Assembly (NCBI RefSeq): GCF_051106095.1
Contig: NC_135786.1
Location: forward strand, 30,921,501-30,985,500
Length of the DNA stretch: 64,000 bases
Direction: 5' to 3'
Source: Pogona vitticeps
Taxonomy: Eukaryota > Chordata > Lepidosauria > Squamata > Agamidae
This document shows positions 1 through 10,103 of this stretch, in pieces. The notes beneath the pieces were generated by a model. It was not told the origin of the DNA and did no database searches. It was given only the letters and a program-made list of their open reading frames with translations. The position numbers were made by a program, and so were the translations under genes. Each line of letters opens with the position of its first letter. Position 1 is the first letter of the stretch.

Positions 1-120
1 TATTTTCCAATTACTACGAAGTTTTTTCTGTAGAATTCTATAACCATTGTTCATAGTAAATATCTCCTTTTTGGAAGCATTGAAGACAATTATATTCCGA
101 AGCTCTCCTTCCATATTCAC
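1..120 (-). CDS. IFT52: IFT52 first coding exon (partial at window edge)
   Basis: IFT52 is a core subunit of the IFT-B train that moves cargo along cilia. On the minus strand an ATG at 114-112 opens 38 codons that run off the window at base 1. The translation begins MEGELRNIIVFNASKKEIF and continues through NNGYRILQKKLRSNWKI, which lines up residue for residue with the start of vertebrate IFT52 as I remember it (MEKELRSTILFNAYKKEIF, NNGYKSMQKKLRSNWKI). A splice acceptor (TGAG, with the AG at 122-121) sits six bases before the ATG, so the 5' UTR must be completed by an upstream exon, probably the one at 4619. The first intron is about 4.5 kb. The rest of the gene lies beyond the left edge. The gene is on the same strand as SGK2 and downstream of it, as in human. 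Confidence 0.93.
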   Translation of the reverse strand, partial: MNMEGELRNIIVFNASKKEIFTMNNGYRILQKKLRSNWKI

Positions 121-122
121 CT

Positions 123-638
123 CAGGGACCAAAAAGCACAATAACATAAACAAACAAAAAGCAAACCCTATAGTGACCATACATTTCAGAAACTTGTTTA
201 AATTTTAATGTGCTATACAATCTAAGAACTGGTTGTAACAAAAAAAATTACTAAGATCCAGCATCCCTTAATCCTGTTTAGGAATTCTGAAAGGAACATT
301 TAGATGTGAGAAATTTATTTACATAAGATTAAGCCATAGATACAGTCCAAGGTAGGTCTACCCCGTTTTCCCAATATGTATTTAGAAAACACATGTGAGA
401 ATCCAGTTCTAATACTGACCCAGCTGTTTCATTAATTAATGATATGTGATGTCTGTAACTTCAAGTGTTTTATTAATACTTTCAAACAACAATTACTGAA
501 GAAGCTTCTGTGCATTTACTAAAAAAAATCCCTTCACAATGCAATGTAATCCTGTGATTCTGACTACAGATTGATGTGGAATGACCTGAAACATATTGGA
601 AACTAGGTACAGTTCAGGATACGTCTACTAAAGACATA
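123..638. other. IFT52: IFT52 intron 1, start; no further feature seen
   Basis: AT-rich intronic sequence between the first coding exon and the first repeat. I see no ORF, RNA gene or repeat that I can name. Confidence 0.5.
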
Positions 639-913
639 CTCTGTTTTCCCAAAAATCAGACAGGGTCTTATATTAATTTTTGCTCCAAAAATGCATTTCA
701 GGGGATGTTTTATTTTTTTCATGTACAACAATCTACATTTATTCAAATGCAGTCATGTCATCTTCTGGTTGCTACACAATGCTGCACAATTGTGGAGGGC
801 AGGGTTTCACTTGACTGGGTCTTATTTTTGAGGTAGAGCTTATATTACGAGCATCCTGAAAAATCATACTAGGGCTTATTTTCAGGTTAGGTCTTATTTT
901 CAGGGAAAGAGGG
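639..913. mobile_element. Short non-autonomous DNA transposon (GGGTCTTAT family)
   Basis: Terminal inverted repeats: the left end starts CTCTGTTTTCCC and the right end is its approximate reverse complement (GGGAAAGAGGG). TA dinucleotides flank both ends (637-638 and 914-915). The interior is built from repeated GGGTCTTAT and GGGCTTATTTT blocks in both halves. The TA duplication and size fit a MITE mobilised by a Tc1/mariner/pogo-type transposase; the exact family is not certain. Confidence 0.55.
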
Positions 914-961
914 TATATGCACAAGGGTTTTTCACTGACCAATAGAATTCCCCTTATTTTA

Positions 962-2239
962 CGAGGGGATGCTGATAAGTATTGAGCCTTTCCCAGAAAA
1001 AATTGAGCTAGATACCTGTAACTGCCACACTATTCTATGTATTCCCCCAGGAAGTCAATGCACTTGTGACATCTGTCCTGCAGCTTCTTAAGTCCCTGCA
1101 AATAAAATTCTTCCGACTGCTGGTGTAACCACTCATTTGCAGCATTAGTTGCCTCCAGAACATTCCCAAATCATTGTCCCTTTAGTTGTTCTTTGAGTTT
1201 GCGGAACAGATAATAGTCAGAAGGAGCCAGGTCGGGAGAATAGGGTGGATGGGGCATCACTTGAAAGCCTAAGGAGGTCAGTTTTGTCATTGTTTCACCT
1301 GCAGTGTGTGACGAGGTGTTGTCATGCAACAGGATGGCGTCTTTGGAGAGATTTCCTCGATGTTTTTCCCTGATGTTTTGCCCCAACTTTGTCAATAAAG
1401 CACAGTAATATTTTGCATTGATGGTTGAACTCTGTTGGAGGTAGTCCACCAGCAGAACTCCCTTCTTATCCCAAAAAACTGTTGCCATTTGCTTCTGCAC
1501 CAACCTTTGCACTCGGAACTTCTTTGGCCTGAGGGAACCACTGTGCCTTCATTCCTTACTGTTCCTTTGTATCAGGATCATAACAGTAGATCCATGTCTC
1601 ATCACCAGTTTGTCCAGGAAATCTGACTCATTTCTTGAAAAATGTTCCAAACAGTCACCGACGACTCCACACATTTCTTCTTTTGTCAGGTTGTCAAGTT
1701 TCGGGATCGACTTTGCTGCCAGCTTTCTCATTTCCAAGTCGTTGTGGATAATGGCAGTAACTCTCTCATGTGATATTCTCAGATATATAGTAATACTTTT
1801 GGCTGATATTCGGCGGTCCTCCATGATCATGTAATGGATGTCTTTGACATTTGCAGGCACAGAGACAGAAATAGGCCTTCCACTGGATTTTTCACTTTCA
1901 ACATCGAAATGGCCAGTTTTAAAATTGACAACCCAATGTTTAACTGTTGCATATGAAGGACCACTGTCACCCATAGTGTTTGATATTTCATCATGGATCT
2001 GCTTTGCACCTTTCCCTTAGAGAAACAGGAACTTGATTATGGTCCTGTGCTCTTCCACACTGAACTTTTCTGGAGGTGCTGCCATGTTCACTTTGGACCT
2101 GAACATGAAAGTTAAAATCATAGGTAGCTGATTTTTGCACCATTGAATACAGGCAATTGGCCAATACACCCTGCAATTTATAGCTTCCTAGCTCAGTTTT
2201 TTTTCTCGGAAAGGCTCAATACTTATCAGCACCCCCTCG
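962..2239 (-). mobile_element. Full-length mariner DNA transposon
   Basis: About 1.28 kb, the usual size of a mariner. The left TIR begins CGAGGGGATGCTGATAAGTA and the right TIR is its reverse complement with a few changes, and the match continues for about 50 bases through TTGAGCCTTTCC. Both ends abut a TA dinucleotide (960-961 and 2240-2241), the mariner target. The minus strand carries the transposase remnant. It lies in IFT52 intron 1, in the same orientation as the gene. Confidence 0.9.
1030..2085 (-). pseudogene. Mariner transposase, decayed
   Basis: The frame runs from ATG at 2085 (MAAPPEKFSVEEHRTII) to a stop at 1030-1032 (FLGEYIE), about 351 codons and close to the mariner norm of about 345. 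The helix-turn-helix region is at the 5' end. The second and third catalytic aspartates are visible in LLHDN and in YSPDLAPSDYYLF, with 34 residues between them, the D34D spacing of mariners. The first catalytic aspartate region (GDETWI) reads in a different frame, around 1560-1620, from the main frame. In-frame stops lie near 2017-2019, 1549-1551 and 1171-1173. The gene cannot make a transposase. The nearly symmetrical TIRs and full length suggest a moderately old insertion. Confidence 0.88.
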
Positions 2240-2667
2240 TATTCCAGGTGTACAATTTGACATGAAACCAAGCAGATCATAAAGTCTATGGAAAGTAGAT
2301 CCTCATTTTAAAGTACCGTAATACTCCTCACTATGCAGCATTATAGAAATGCTTTAATTCCAATACTCCAGCTTCCTACTACAGATTCAGAACATCAACT
2401 ATTAAAAACAGACCAAATGAAGAGAGTGAATTTAGCAATGTTACTGTAGCAAGTTTATTTATCTACCAAGACACTTATACATCACATAGCTACATTAACG
2501 GCTGAATATGTCCCCCAAAACCCTTGTTTTAGGATTGTACAGGTCTCCAGCAAAGAATTCTCAGCATACAATTTTGCTCTCAATATAATTTTGCTGTTTA
2601 CATACACACTAGTCATTTGTAAACAAAACAAGGAAATTTCTATACGTCAGTCTATGATAAGGCACTA

Positions 2668-2886
2668 AAATTAGTGTGCCATCAAGTCAATTATGACTTA
2701 CAGCAACCTTTTACAGGTTTTTCTAGGTAGAAAGCATTCAGAAGTGTTTTACCATTCCCTTCTCCTGGCGGCATTCTGGGACAATGCAGCCCAAGGCTAC
2801 ACATGCTGACTTTTTCTGAAATGCACAGTGGGAAACTGAGCTCCTAACCCAACTCACTGAGCTATTTAGCCAGCTTGACAAGATAT
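2668..2886 (-). mobile_element. tRNA-derived SINE (TAGCTCAGTG family)
   Basis: Read on the minus strand it starts AAGCTGGCTAAATAGCTCAG, contains an approximate tRNA A box and a degenerate B box, and ends with the 3' motif TTGACTTGATGGCACA. Related copies lie at 38935, 45528, 56062, 57598 and 58790. The head is tRNA-like but the copy is too diverged to be a tRNA gene. Confidence 0.55.
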
Positions 2887-3593
2887 TAGGGAACAAAAAT
2901 ATAGAGAGGAGATACTTCACATCTCCATGCTTTGCTATTAACAAATATGTGTCTTAGTAATTTGAGAACTGCAAGTGTTTATGATACTTGGTCTATCTAA
3001 TTAACCAAGTGCAAGGAGAGATGAAAAGATTGTTTCAATAAATTTATACCAAAGATTATGGAACCCCATAGATTTGATACCCCAGTCCAGGAACTGGACC
3101 CAATGTATAAAACTTTTTCAAAAAGTTATAAGTATGCAGTATTATCTATAATAGAAACTTAAAATATACAATCTCTTTTGCACAATGAGACGTTAACATT
3201 AAAACACATTTTAAATTAAAACTATCACACATATGGATTTCTTTAAACACATGGTATTTAGAAAATACAAATTAAGAAGTCCATTTGTGAAAAATCCCAT
3301 TTTAATAATTAAATTTGGGATTAATAATTATAATTTAAATAATTAGAAATTAAACAAGCACATTCTTTGTGATGCAGAATCTAAAAGAGTATGAACAATT
3401 TCACAATGAACATTTTTCCTAGTGATTTTCAAAGAGGTAGCTGCATTAGTATTTATTAGTATTTATTTCAGTATTTATAACCAAAATAAAAACAAGAGTT
3501 TTTTAACTGCTCAGCCCATTTTGGGCAATAACATTTTCCTCTCCCAAACTCTCAATGTCACCCCATTCTTGCTTACTGACAGCCCAAATACGT
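2887..3593. other. IFT52 intron 1, AT-rich stretch
   Basis: Very AT-rich, especially 3290-3350, which is nearly all A, T and short TAATTATAA runs. No coding exon or named repeat seen. Confidence 0.4.
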
Positions 3594-3699
3594 TACACAA
3601 CTATTGACACACAACACAAAGAGAGGAAAAAGACCGGCAGTTACACAACTATTGACACACAACAGGACACACAACACAAAGACAGGAAAAAGACCCGGC
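3594..3699 (+). repeat. Two-unit tandem duplication rich in ACACAAC
   Basis: A unit containing ACACAACTATTGACACACAA followed by AAAGAGAGGAAAAAGACC is repeated with small changes, with an extra ACACAAC block inside the second unit. This is a minisatellite-like duplication; the short ORFs over it are by-products of the repeat. Confidence 0.6.
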
Positions 3700-4134
3700 A
3701 ACAAATTCAGATGTCAACTGTGCACCTATGTCTACTTTAGCAGCAGCATTACAACCCCCAACAGTATCACCCAAAACATGAAGGACTATTTTAACTTGCT
3801 ATTCGCCTGATGCAGTTTTTAAAGTACCCAAACTTTTTTTTAAATTGCTAGCAAGGCATTAAATCAGAGATGTACAACTCCTGGTGTTTTTGCACCGCAA
3901 GTCCCATCGCTACTGACAATAACTATTCTGACTAGGACCCATAGGTTTTGTAAGGGAGGGGGGAAGCTGGAGGGTGAAAAATTCATCCCTTGTTTATGTT
4001 TTGCCCGTGTAGTGAGCTGAAGAGGGTCCTTTGGTGCTACTTTTCTTGCTGCTCCTCCCCGCTGAAATTAGTACCTAAGCGGCTTCCTAACAAGGGAAAC
4101 GTCTCCTTAATCCACAGGTAGCGAATGTTTCTTC

Positions 4135-4224
4135 CTCCAGATGTTTTGTACGACAGCTCCCAGAAACCCTGCTAGCACACCCAATGGCACGGAATTATGG
4201 GAGTCGTAGTTTAAAGCATCTGGA
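4135..4224. mobile_element. Small palindromic hAT-like MITE at the CpG island edge
   Basis: CTCCAGATGTTTTGTACGAC at the left is matched in reverse by GTCGTAGTTTAAAGCATCTGGAG at the right, with GCTCCCAGAAA and its partner ATTATGGGAG inside. It is related to the CCAGATGTTCTTGG palindromes at 27455 and 27828. It abuts the IFT52 CpG-rich region. Confidence 0.5.
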
Positions 4225-4618
4225 GCGACAGAGTTCCTCCTTTCCTAATTTACTCCTTCCCCGTCGCCGCCTCTGTTCGGGGGAAGGCACTGGCGAGGTC
4301 CCGCTCCCTCACTGCAGCTGCACGGCGCGCTTCTCCGTGCCACGCGTTCTGCCCCTCGACGCTTCACCCCCCCCATCTTCCTCGACGCCCGATAAGGGTG
4401 AGGTGTCCCAGATATCTGAGAGGAATCCCACGAATTCCCCCCCCTCCAAAACTGGAACCCGCCCTCCTGTCAGTGGACACGGAAGGAATACAGGCATAGA
4501 CAACATCGCGAAGGGGAGGATAAATCAATACCGTACCAACTCTCCTCGCCCTTGCCCACCACAGCTGGGAGGAAGCACAAACTTAAACGGGAAAAAACCT
4601 CCACGAAGTTCAGTTTAC

Positions 4619-4780
4619 CTGCGGAGACACCACCATTCTCTCCCGGGCCTTCCAAACCAAGCCACGGTAGGCAGGGCCAGCGACGCGCAGTAACTAAGGG
4701 CCGCTCCCACCCTAGCAACGCGGCTCCTCATTAGCTGCGCATGCGTGTAAATCAGCTGGGGGCGGTACAGAAATTTAAAT
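4619..4780 (-). other. IFT52: Probable non-coding first exon of IFT52
   Basis: The minus strand reads TCTCCGCAG then GTAAACTG at 4618, a good splice donor inside the CpG-rich region, and the next acceptor in the gene is at 122-121. The 5' end is a guess; transcription probably starts between about 4700 and 4800. The open frame across it (starting MEDSKTPRHQ at 4851) resembles nothing I know and does not need to be translated. Confidence 0.4.
4736..4747 (+). promoter_or_regulatory. NRF1-like site
   Basis: TGCGCATGCGTG differs at one position from the NRF1 consensus YGCGCAYGCGCR. NRF1 sites are typical of CpG-island promoters of housekeeping genes. Confidence 0.5.
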
Positions 4781-4786
4781 ACGTCT

Positions 4787-4800
4787 GACGCCATGGCGAC
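4787..4800 (-). promoter_or_regulatory. X-box-like (RFX) palindrome
   Basis: On the minus strand GTCGCCATGGCGTC matches the first half of the RFX X-box consensus GTNRCC NN RGYAAC exactly and differs at two places in the second half. RFX factors control ciliary genes, including IFT genes, so the position upstream of IFT52 makes sense. Confidence 0.4.
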
Positions 4801-4850
4801 CGACATTTGGCTGTAGATTTTCTGATGGCGAGGTGTCTTGGAATCTTCCA

Positions 4851-5221
4851 TTCCTGGAGGGGTCTTTTGGGCTGTACCACTGTGTGGCAGCCCAAAATAG
4901 ATAAATCAACATTTTTCGTAGGAAACGGCCCAAAATACAGAATAGAGTGGCGAATGCCGTGATATGCGAGTTACGTAATATGCTGTCTATGGAGAACTTC
5001 TGCATTCCTAAGAAAGTAGCAAGAATATTTGCAGGTGTTTTTTTTTCCCTGAGGCCAACAGGATGTCGTGGCATGGCACGCTCACTCGTGCTCACAGGGA
5101 GTCTGTCTGAATATAAAAATAAGTTCATAAAAGAAATTTTCTTCTTTGTTTCTATCGCAAGCGGAGCCACCGTGACTTGGGCGATAAATTCACAATTTAA
5201 AAAACAGCTTAGCATAGAGTA
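4851..5221. other. Intergenic sequence upstream of IFT52
   Basis: Unique-looking sequence between the IFT52 promoter and the BovB fragment. ORFs of 91 and 146 codons overlap here on opposite strands; neither resembles a known family. Confidence 0.35.
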
Positions 5222-5905
5222 ATATGAAATTGACCAATTCTATGAAGGCTTACAACGCCTTCTAGAACTGACACCAAAGAAAGATGTTCTTCTCATTATA
5301 GGGGATTGGAATGCTAAGGTAGGGAGCCAAAAGATAAAAGGAACAACAGGTAAGTTTGGCCTTGCAGTTCAAAATGAAGCAGGGCAAAGGCTAATAGAGT
5401 TTTGTCAAGAGACATCTTGGTTGTGGTTATCACACTCTTTTCCAACACAAGAGGCGACTCTACACATGGATATCACCAGATGGGCAATACTGAAATCAGA
5501 TTGATTATATTCCCTGCACCCAAAGATGGAGAAGCTCTATACAGTCAGCAAAAACAAGACCTGGAGCTGATTGTGGCTCTGATCATCAGCTTCTTATAGC
5601 AAAACCCAAGCTTAAACTACTGAAGAAAGTAGGAAAAACCACTGGGCTAGTCAGATATAATCTTCTAAACCAAATCCCTTATGAATACAAAGTGGAAGTG
5701 AAGAACAGATTTAAGAAACTCGATTTGGTGGACAGAGTGCCTGAAGAACTATGGATGGAGACTCGAAACATTGTACAGGAGGCAGCAACAAAAACCATCC
5801 CAAAGAAAAGGAAATGCAAGAAAGCAAAGTGGCTGTCCAGCAAGACCTTAAAAATAGCAGAGAAGAGAAGGGAAACAAAATGCAAGGGAAATAGGGAAAT
5901 GTATT
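5222..5905 (+). mobile_element. BovB (RTE clade) LINE fragment: endonuclease end and linker
   Basis: Translations in more than one frame give QFYEGLQRLLELTPKKDVL, GDWNAKVGSQ, TGKFGLAVQNEAGQRLIEF and, further on, PYEYKVEVKNRFKKLD and TIPKKRKCKKAKWLS, all characteristic of BovB ORF2 between the APE endonuclease and the reverse transcriptase. The GDWNAKVG block is the endonuclease GDFN-type motif. The fragment lacks both ends and has frameshifts. It ends abruptly where another repeat begins at about 5908. Confidence 0.88.
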
Positions 5906-5907
5906 CG

Positions 5908-6215
5908 CGAAGGCTTTCACGGCTGGGATCTACTGGTTGTTGTGGGCTTTTCGGGCTCTTTGGCTGTGTTATGAAGGTTGTTCTTCCTAACATTTTGCCA
6001 GTCTCTCTGGCTGCCATCTTCAGAGGACAGAACCCCATTTCAGCAGAAATTTTAATCTTTTTTATGTTTTCATGTTTTAATCTGTTAATTGTATTTTAAA
6101 TCATATGTTGTTTAATTTATCTTTTAATATTTAATTTACTGTGTTTTTAAATTGTGTGAATTTTAATGTTGTGAGCTGATTTGGGTCCCCTGTTGGGAGA
6201 AATGCAGCATCATTA
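5908..6215 (+). mobile_element. Dispersed repeat fragments with an L2/CR1-like 3' tail
   Basis: GCGAAGGCTTTCACGG at 5908 begins a block seen widely in lizard genomes that ends in CATCTTCAGAGGAC near 6030. A T-rich stretch then leads to GTGAGCTGATTTGGGTCCCC, which resembles a LINE 3' terminus, followed by short ATC repeats. Family assignment is tentative. Confidence 0.4.
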
Positions 6216-6574
6216 TCATCATCATTATAACTCCATCCATTGCACCACATCAGTATTTCTAAATATGCATCAACTGGCCCTGGTGTCTTGCTGCTTCCTT
6301 CTCTTTCACTGCATTTTCAAGCACAGGAGGCCAAGGGAATAAGAGTAGCTTCTTTAGAGCAAAGCTTGGCCAAGAATTTTAAGTTCAATGACTGAATGAA
6401 TGAATTGATATAATAAATAAAATGTTCTGTGATTAATTAATCATAGTACTCACTGTGAGAGTACAATCCTTAGGGGTAGAGTTTATTTCCTTTCTGTAGC
6501 CTTTGCGTTTTATACCAGCCTGATGAAGAGTTTTAGAGAAAGCAAGTTAGCAAAATCTGAGTAGTCCTAAACTG

Positions 6575-6765
6575 TGTTTTTGTTTTGTCCCATGAAGTTG
6601 GAACCGACTTATAGCGACCCTAATAGGGCTTTCAAGGTAACTGACACATTTAAGGGGTGGTTTTAACAATTCCACTTGTGTAGTCAGTTTCCGTGACTAA
6701 GTGGCAATTCAGACCCTATTCTCTAGCGTCCTAGTCCATCACTCTGTCCACTACACCACACTGGG
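6575..6765 (-). mobile_element. tRNA-derived SINE (TGTAGTGGACAGAGTG family)
   Basis: Minus strand begins CCCAGTGTGGTGTAGTGGAC, with a tRNA-like A box, a weak B box and the 3' part ATAGGGTCGCTATAAGTCGG in diverged form. Copies of the same family lie at 17490, 22240, 41110 and 42732. Confidence 0.55.
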
Positions 6766-8910
6766 AATAAATTATTGCTTTGCTATAGATTTTGGATTGT
6801 GCTCCTTGCACTGATAGAGATTACATTTTACAGCCACCTGAAAATAAAGAATTAGCCCAGGGATTGCTTTCAGAAGGCGCTACATGAAATCTCAGAGATG
6901 GATCACAAGTTGATCTTCCGCCCACCTACAATGCTCCCAACTAAAATTGCACAACTCATCTGCCCCAAAAGTTCCTTGGTCATGGGTGCTGAAATTTTGG
7001 CTACATCTCATATCAATCCCATTCAAGATGGTCCATGGTGGCTAATTAACAGTTTTGGACCAGCCAGACTCCCAGTAACCTTATATTATTTGAGTCCTGA
7101 TGAAAACAGAAAGCTGTCACAGAAGTTTTTTTTTAATTGATAACTAGCAGGCTTAGTCAGACATTATACATTATAGCTAAAAGAAAGACAAAGACACCCT
7201 CACATATTAGGGAACCCCTGTGTCCAGCTGGGTGTGTTCCTTGAGGTCTGATACACATGGGTGGCGAACCCAAGGTAGAGAGGTTACCATGATTAATTTT
7301 ATTTATTTATTTTGTATCATTTGTAGGGTAACTTTCTCCCAGAGAGAGAGAGAGAGAGAGAGGACCGACAGCAATTCACAGTTAAAACAAATAACACTAA
7401 AAGCACAATAAATTACAAGTTTTTTAAAAAACAATTTAATGTGTAATATTAAAAATCAATTAATTAAAATCATTTAAAACTTTAAAATTAAATTAAGAAA
7501 AAAAGCAAAAAAAAAAAGAGGATGTTTCTAGACTAGCCTCCCTACAACTGAAACTGAAACAGAAGAATGAGGACAATAGCTGCCAACTCCCTTTGCAGGA
7601 AGAGAAATTATTATGGGATGAATGTCACAAATTCCTTCTTTGACTGTGTTAGCATGTTACCACCTTGGTTTGTTTTTGAACAGAAGATGTGGTGTGTTGA
7701 TTCTGTCTTTGCTCACAGGTCTCACTAACATCATGACATGCTAGTTGTGAAATAGTGTATAAATATGTTTTATTTAGCAAATTTCCAATTAAATACATAT
7801 GGCTGTCATAATACATTCAGTGATGTAAATAAGAAAATGTCACTACTGGAAATCCTGTAATCTGGCAAGCTAAGGACTTTTGTTACTATATACATTTTCT
7901 CTCATGGGCTGCCCAGGTAAATTCCATATTAAAATGGACAAGATAGCAATGCTTCAGCAGAGTTGGCCAGATTCATGTTCAATAAATTGGAAAGTAAACA
8001 CAGCTACCTGCATGCCTTTTGGTCATGTCCTAAGAGTCAAAACTAATCCAACATCATCTATCTTGGAGACAAAGGATACTATCGAGTATTTTCTTTCTTG
8101 GTGAAGTTTGCCTGTTCAAAATCTGTATAATTATCCATGACACTAATGTTATATGAGTAACCCCATGAGCAAAGCTTTGAATAAGTATTAGGAAAAAAAA
8201 ATCAGAAGCCAGTTTTTCTACAAACATGTCAACTTTGATAGACAAGATACAGGGTTGTTTAAAATGTATTATACTTTTTATTGAGGCTTCAGTACTCATC
8301 AGATCGAAAAAATTTGGCAAGGGAAAGAACACGGAACAAAATGCAAGTATATTTCAACAAAATTAGGCAGTTATCTCAGAGTGTATTGGTGAGACCAAAC
8401 AGCGGACTTACAAGACTGCCATTACAACCAAACCATTTATTTTATTGTATACTGTATCCTCATGACAAAGATAAGCAAAAACGGATCCTTGGAACAAACT
8501 TGAGCGCTTGGAGACATTTCTTAATACATAGTTAAAAATCACCACTTTTAAGAATTAAGAGCACATAAATCTTTTAGACAAAAGAATGAACACACTGAAA
8601 ATTAAATCTGGACAGAAGTTTTTTTAAAAAAAGGCCATTGTTTAGTAGTACAAAAGCACCAAAACCTGGCAGTTATTTCTGTAGTACATGTTCCTTATTG
8701 GAGTTGTGTCCTCCAAACCCTAGGTGTACATACCTTGCTCTTTGCTACTTTGAAGAGGAAGATAAAAGCTCTGCTTCACTTCGGGTCATGTTGTTCACCT
8801 CTGTTTATGTTCTTATGCATACTGGAAGCCCATTTGAATCAACTCTGCTTCAATCTACACAGTTAACCAGCAGGATGCATGTATTTTGCCTTTGGTTGAT
8901 AATAGGTTGG
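6766..8910. other. Intergenic sequence; only a GA microsatellite recognised
   Basis: A (GA)n run lies at 7341-7362, followed by an AT-rich stretch to about 7530. The short ORFs have no family resemblance that I can see. No exon or named repeat identified. Confidence 0.4.
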
Positions 8911-8914
8911 ATGG

Positions 8915-8926
8915 CAAGATGGCGCC
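8915..8926 (+). promoter_or_regulatory. YY1-like motif at the L2 5' end
   Basis: CAAGATGGCGCC is close to the YY1 consensus AAGATGGCGGC and lies within the first few bases of the element, the position where human L1 also carries a YY1 site that sets its transcription start. It is likely part of the internal promoter of this LINE. Confidence 0.45.
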
Positions 8927-9400
8927 GGTAGCGGGCGGTTAGCGTTCTCCTCCGCCGCGCCGGCTTGCCTCTTGCGATTTTCATCCTCTTTTTTCTTTTT
9001 TTTTTTTCTTTTCTCCCTTCTCGTCTCCACTTCTCTCTTTTTCTTTTTCTCCCCTCCCCCCGACTTCTTGGACCCTCTCCTCACCTTGCGAACGCTCGCT
9101 GCCGATTTGAGTGCGGGGCCGCGGGCTGGAGCCAGAGCTTAGGCGCGGAGCCGTGCTGAGTTCGATCTGGGCTTCCTGGCTTCGGCGCAGCTCGGACGCT
9201 CGGGTGCCTGCGGTCCGAAGAAGGTGGCTGTTTGTTGTTTGTGGCGCTTGCCGCCTGAAGCGTTCTCCGCGCCATTGAAGACCCAGCTTAAGATCGCCCG
9301 GGGATTGTTTGCCGAGAACGGGCTTGTCGGCCAGGAGCCTTTCTGAAGTGGAAAATCGTCCGCTGGTGGCTGGTGACTAGTCGCTTACCCCCCCCCCCGG

Positions 9401-10103
9401 GCTTGGAAGCCTAGAGCTTGGAGCCTAATTGGGAGATCTTTCGGGGTGAATGGTGGGGGCTTGCGTTTTTTCTGAAATTTGTGGTCCCTGCTGCTGGAAT
9501 AAAATAAGGCGAAATTCCGGGGGTGAGGCGGTGGAAGGAAGACCCTCTCTGACTGATTTCAGCTTGTTGGATGACCGCCATGTTGGGCTCCCTGTGGGCA
9601 GCTCCTGCTTCGCTCCTAACCCCAGACTGCTTACCCTGCCTTCCCTGGACTACCTGCAGAAACATCTTGCTACTCCTTCAAGGAAGGGTAAAGGGGAAAA
9701 CAGGGACTATTCATCATTGCATTTGGCTTTTGTTGTTCCCGCTGCTGCCTGTTGTCTATAAATTGAACAACTTAGTGAGTAACATCTCCACTCTGGCACT
9801 TTCTCTGGACTTAACATTAACTCAAACAGCCTGGGAAAAATCTACTACCATCAATAATATTACCAAGATCAGTAAAGCCCAAAAGGCAAGGCTGCGAGCC
9901 ACTAGAGGATGGACTTGAGCCAATTGGGGAGTGGGGGGGGAAACACTATTATTCTTTTTATGTTTATTTATACCTATATATATTTAATTTAAATTAATTT
10001 ACTTTGTATATGTTTTAAAATTGTATTAGAATATTTGTGTTATTAGTTAATTTTTTTTTCTTTTTTCTTTTTTCTTTTTCTTTCTTTCTTTATTCTGCCT
10101 GGT
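9401..10103 (+). other. L2 region upstream of the long ORF; ORF1 not recognised
   Basis: Two overlapping frames (9450-9761 and 9571-9918, 103 and 115 codons) lie here, with no coiled coil, RRM or zinc knuckle visible. They may be remnants of an ORF1 or chance frames in the 5' UTR. From 9950 to 10095 the sequence is AT- and T-rich, ending in a TTTCTTT run just before the long ORF. Confidence 0.35.

Larger units (their letters stand above)
4200..4850 (-). promoter_or_regulatory. IFT52: CpG-rich promoter region of IFT52
   Basis: This is one of two strongly CpG-dense stretches in the window; the other is the L2 5' region. It lies about 4.5 kb upstream of the IFT52 start codon on the correct strand, and a good splice donor follows at 4618. 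An NRF1-like site lies at 4736-4747 and an X-box-like palindrome at 4787-4800. No TATA box is obvious, as usual for a CpG-island promoter. It could fire in both directions, but I see no gene on the plus strand here. Confidence 0.65.

Noticed and set aside
3594-3699. CRISPR-like array
   Set aside because: Only two degenerate units with no spacers of regular length, in a vertebrate genome; a simple tandem duplication.
4184-4693. 169-codon plus-strand ORF in the CpG-rich region
   Set aside because: GC-rich DNA gives long chance frames; the text is Pro/Arg-rich with no family resemblance, and it overlaps a MITE and the IFT52 promoter.
8863-9275. Minus-strand ORFs rich in Lys/Arg/Glu over the L2 5' region
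   Set aside because: Antisense of T-rich and GC-rich LINE 5' sequence.
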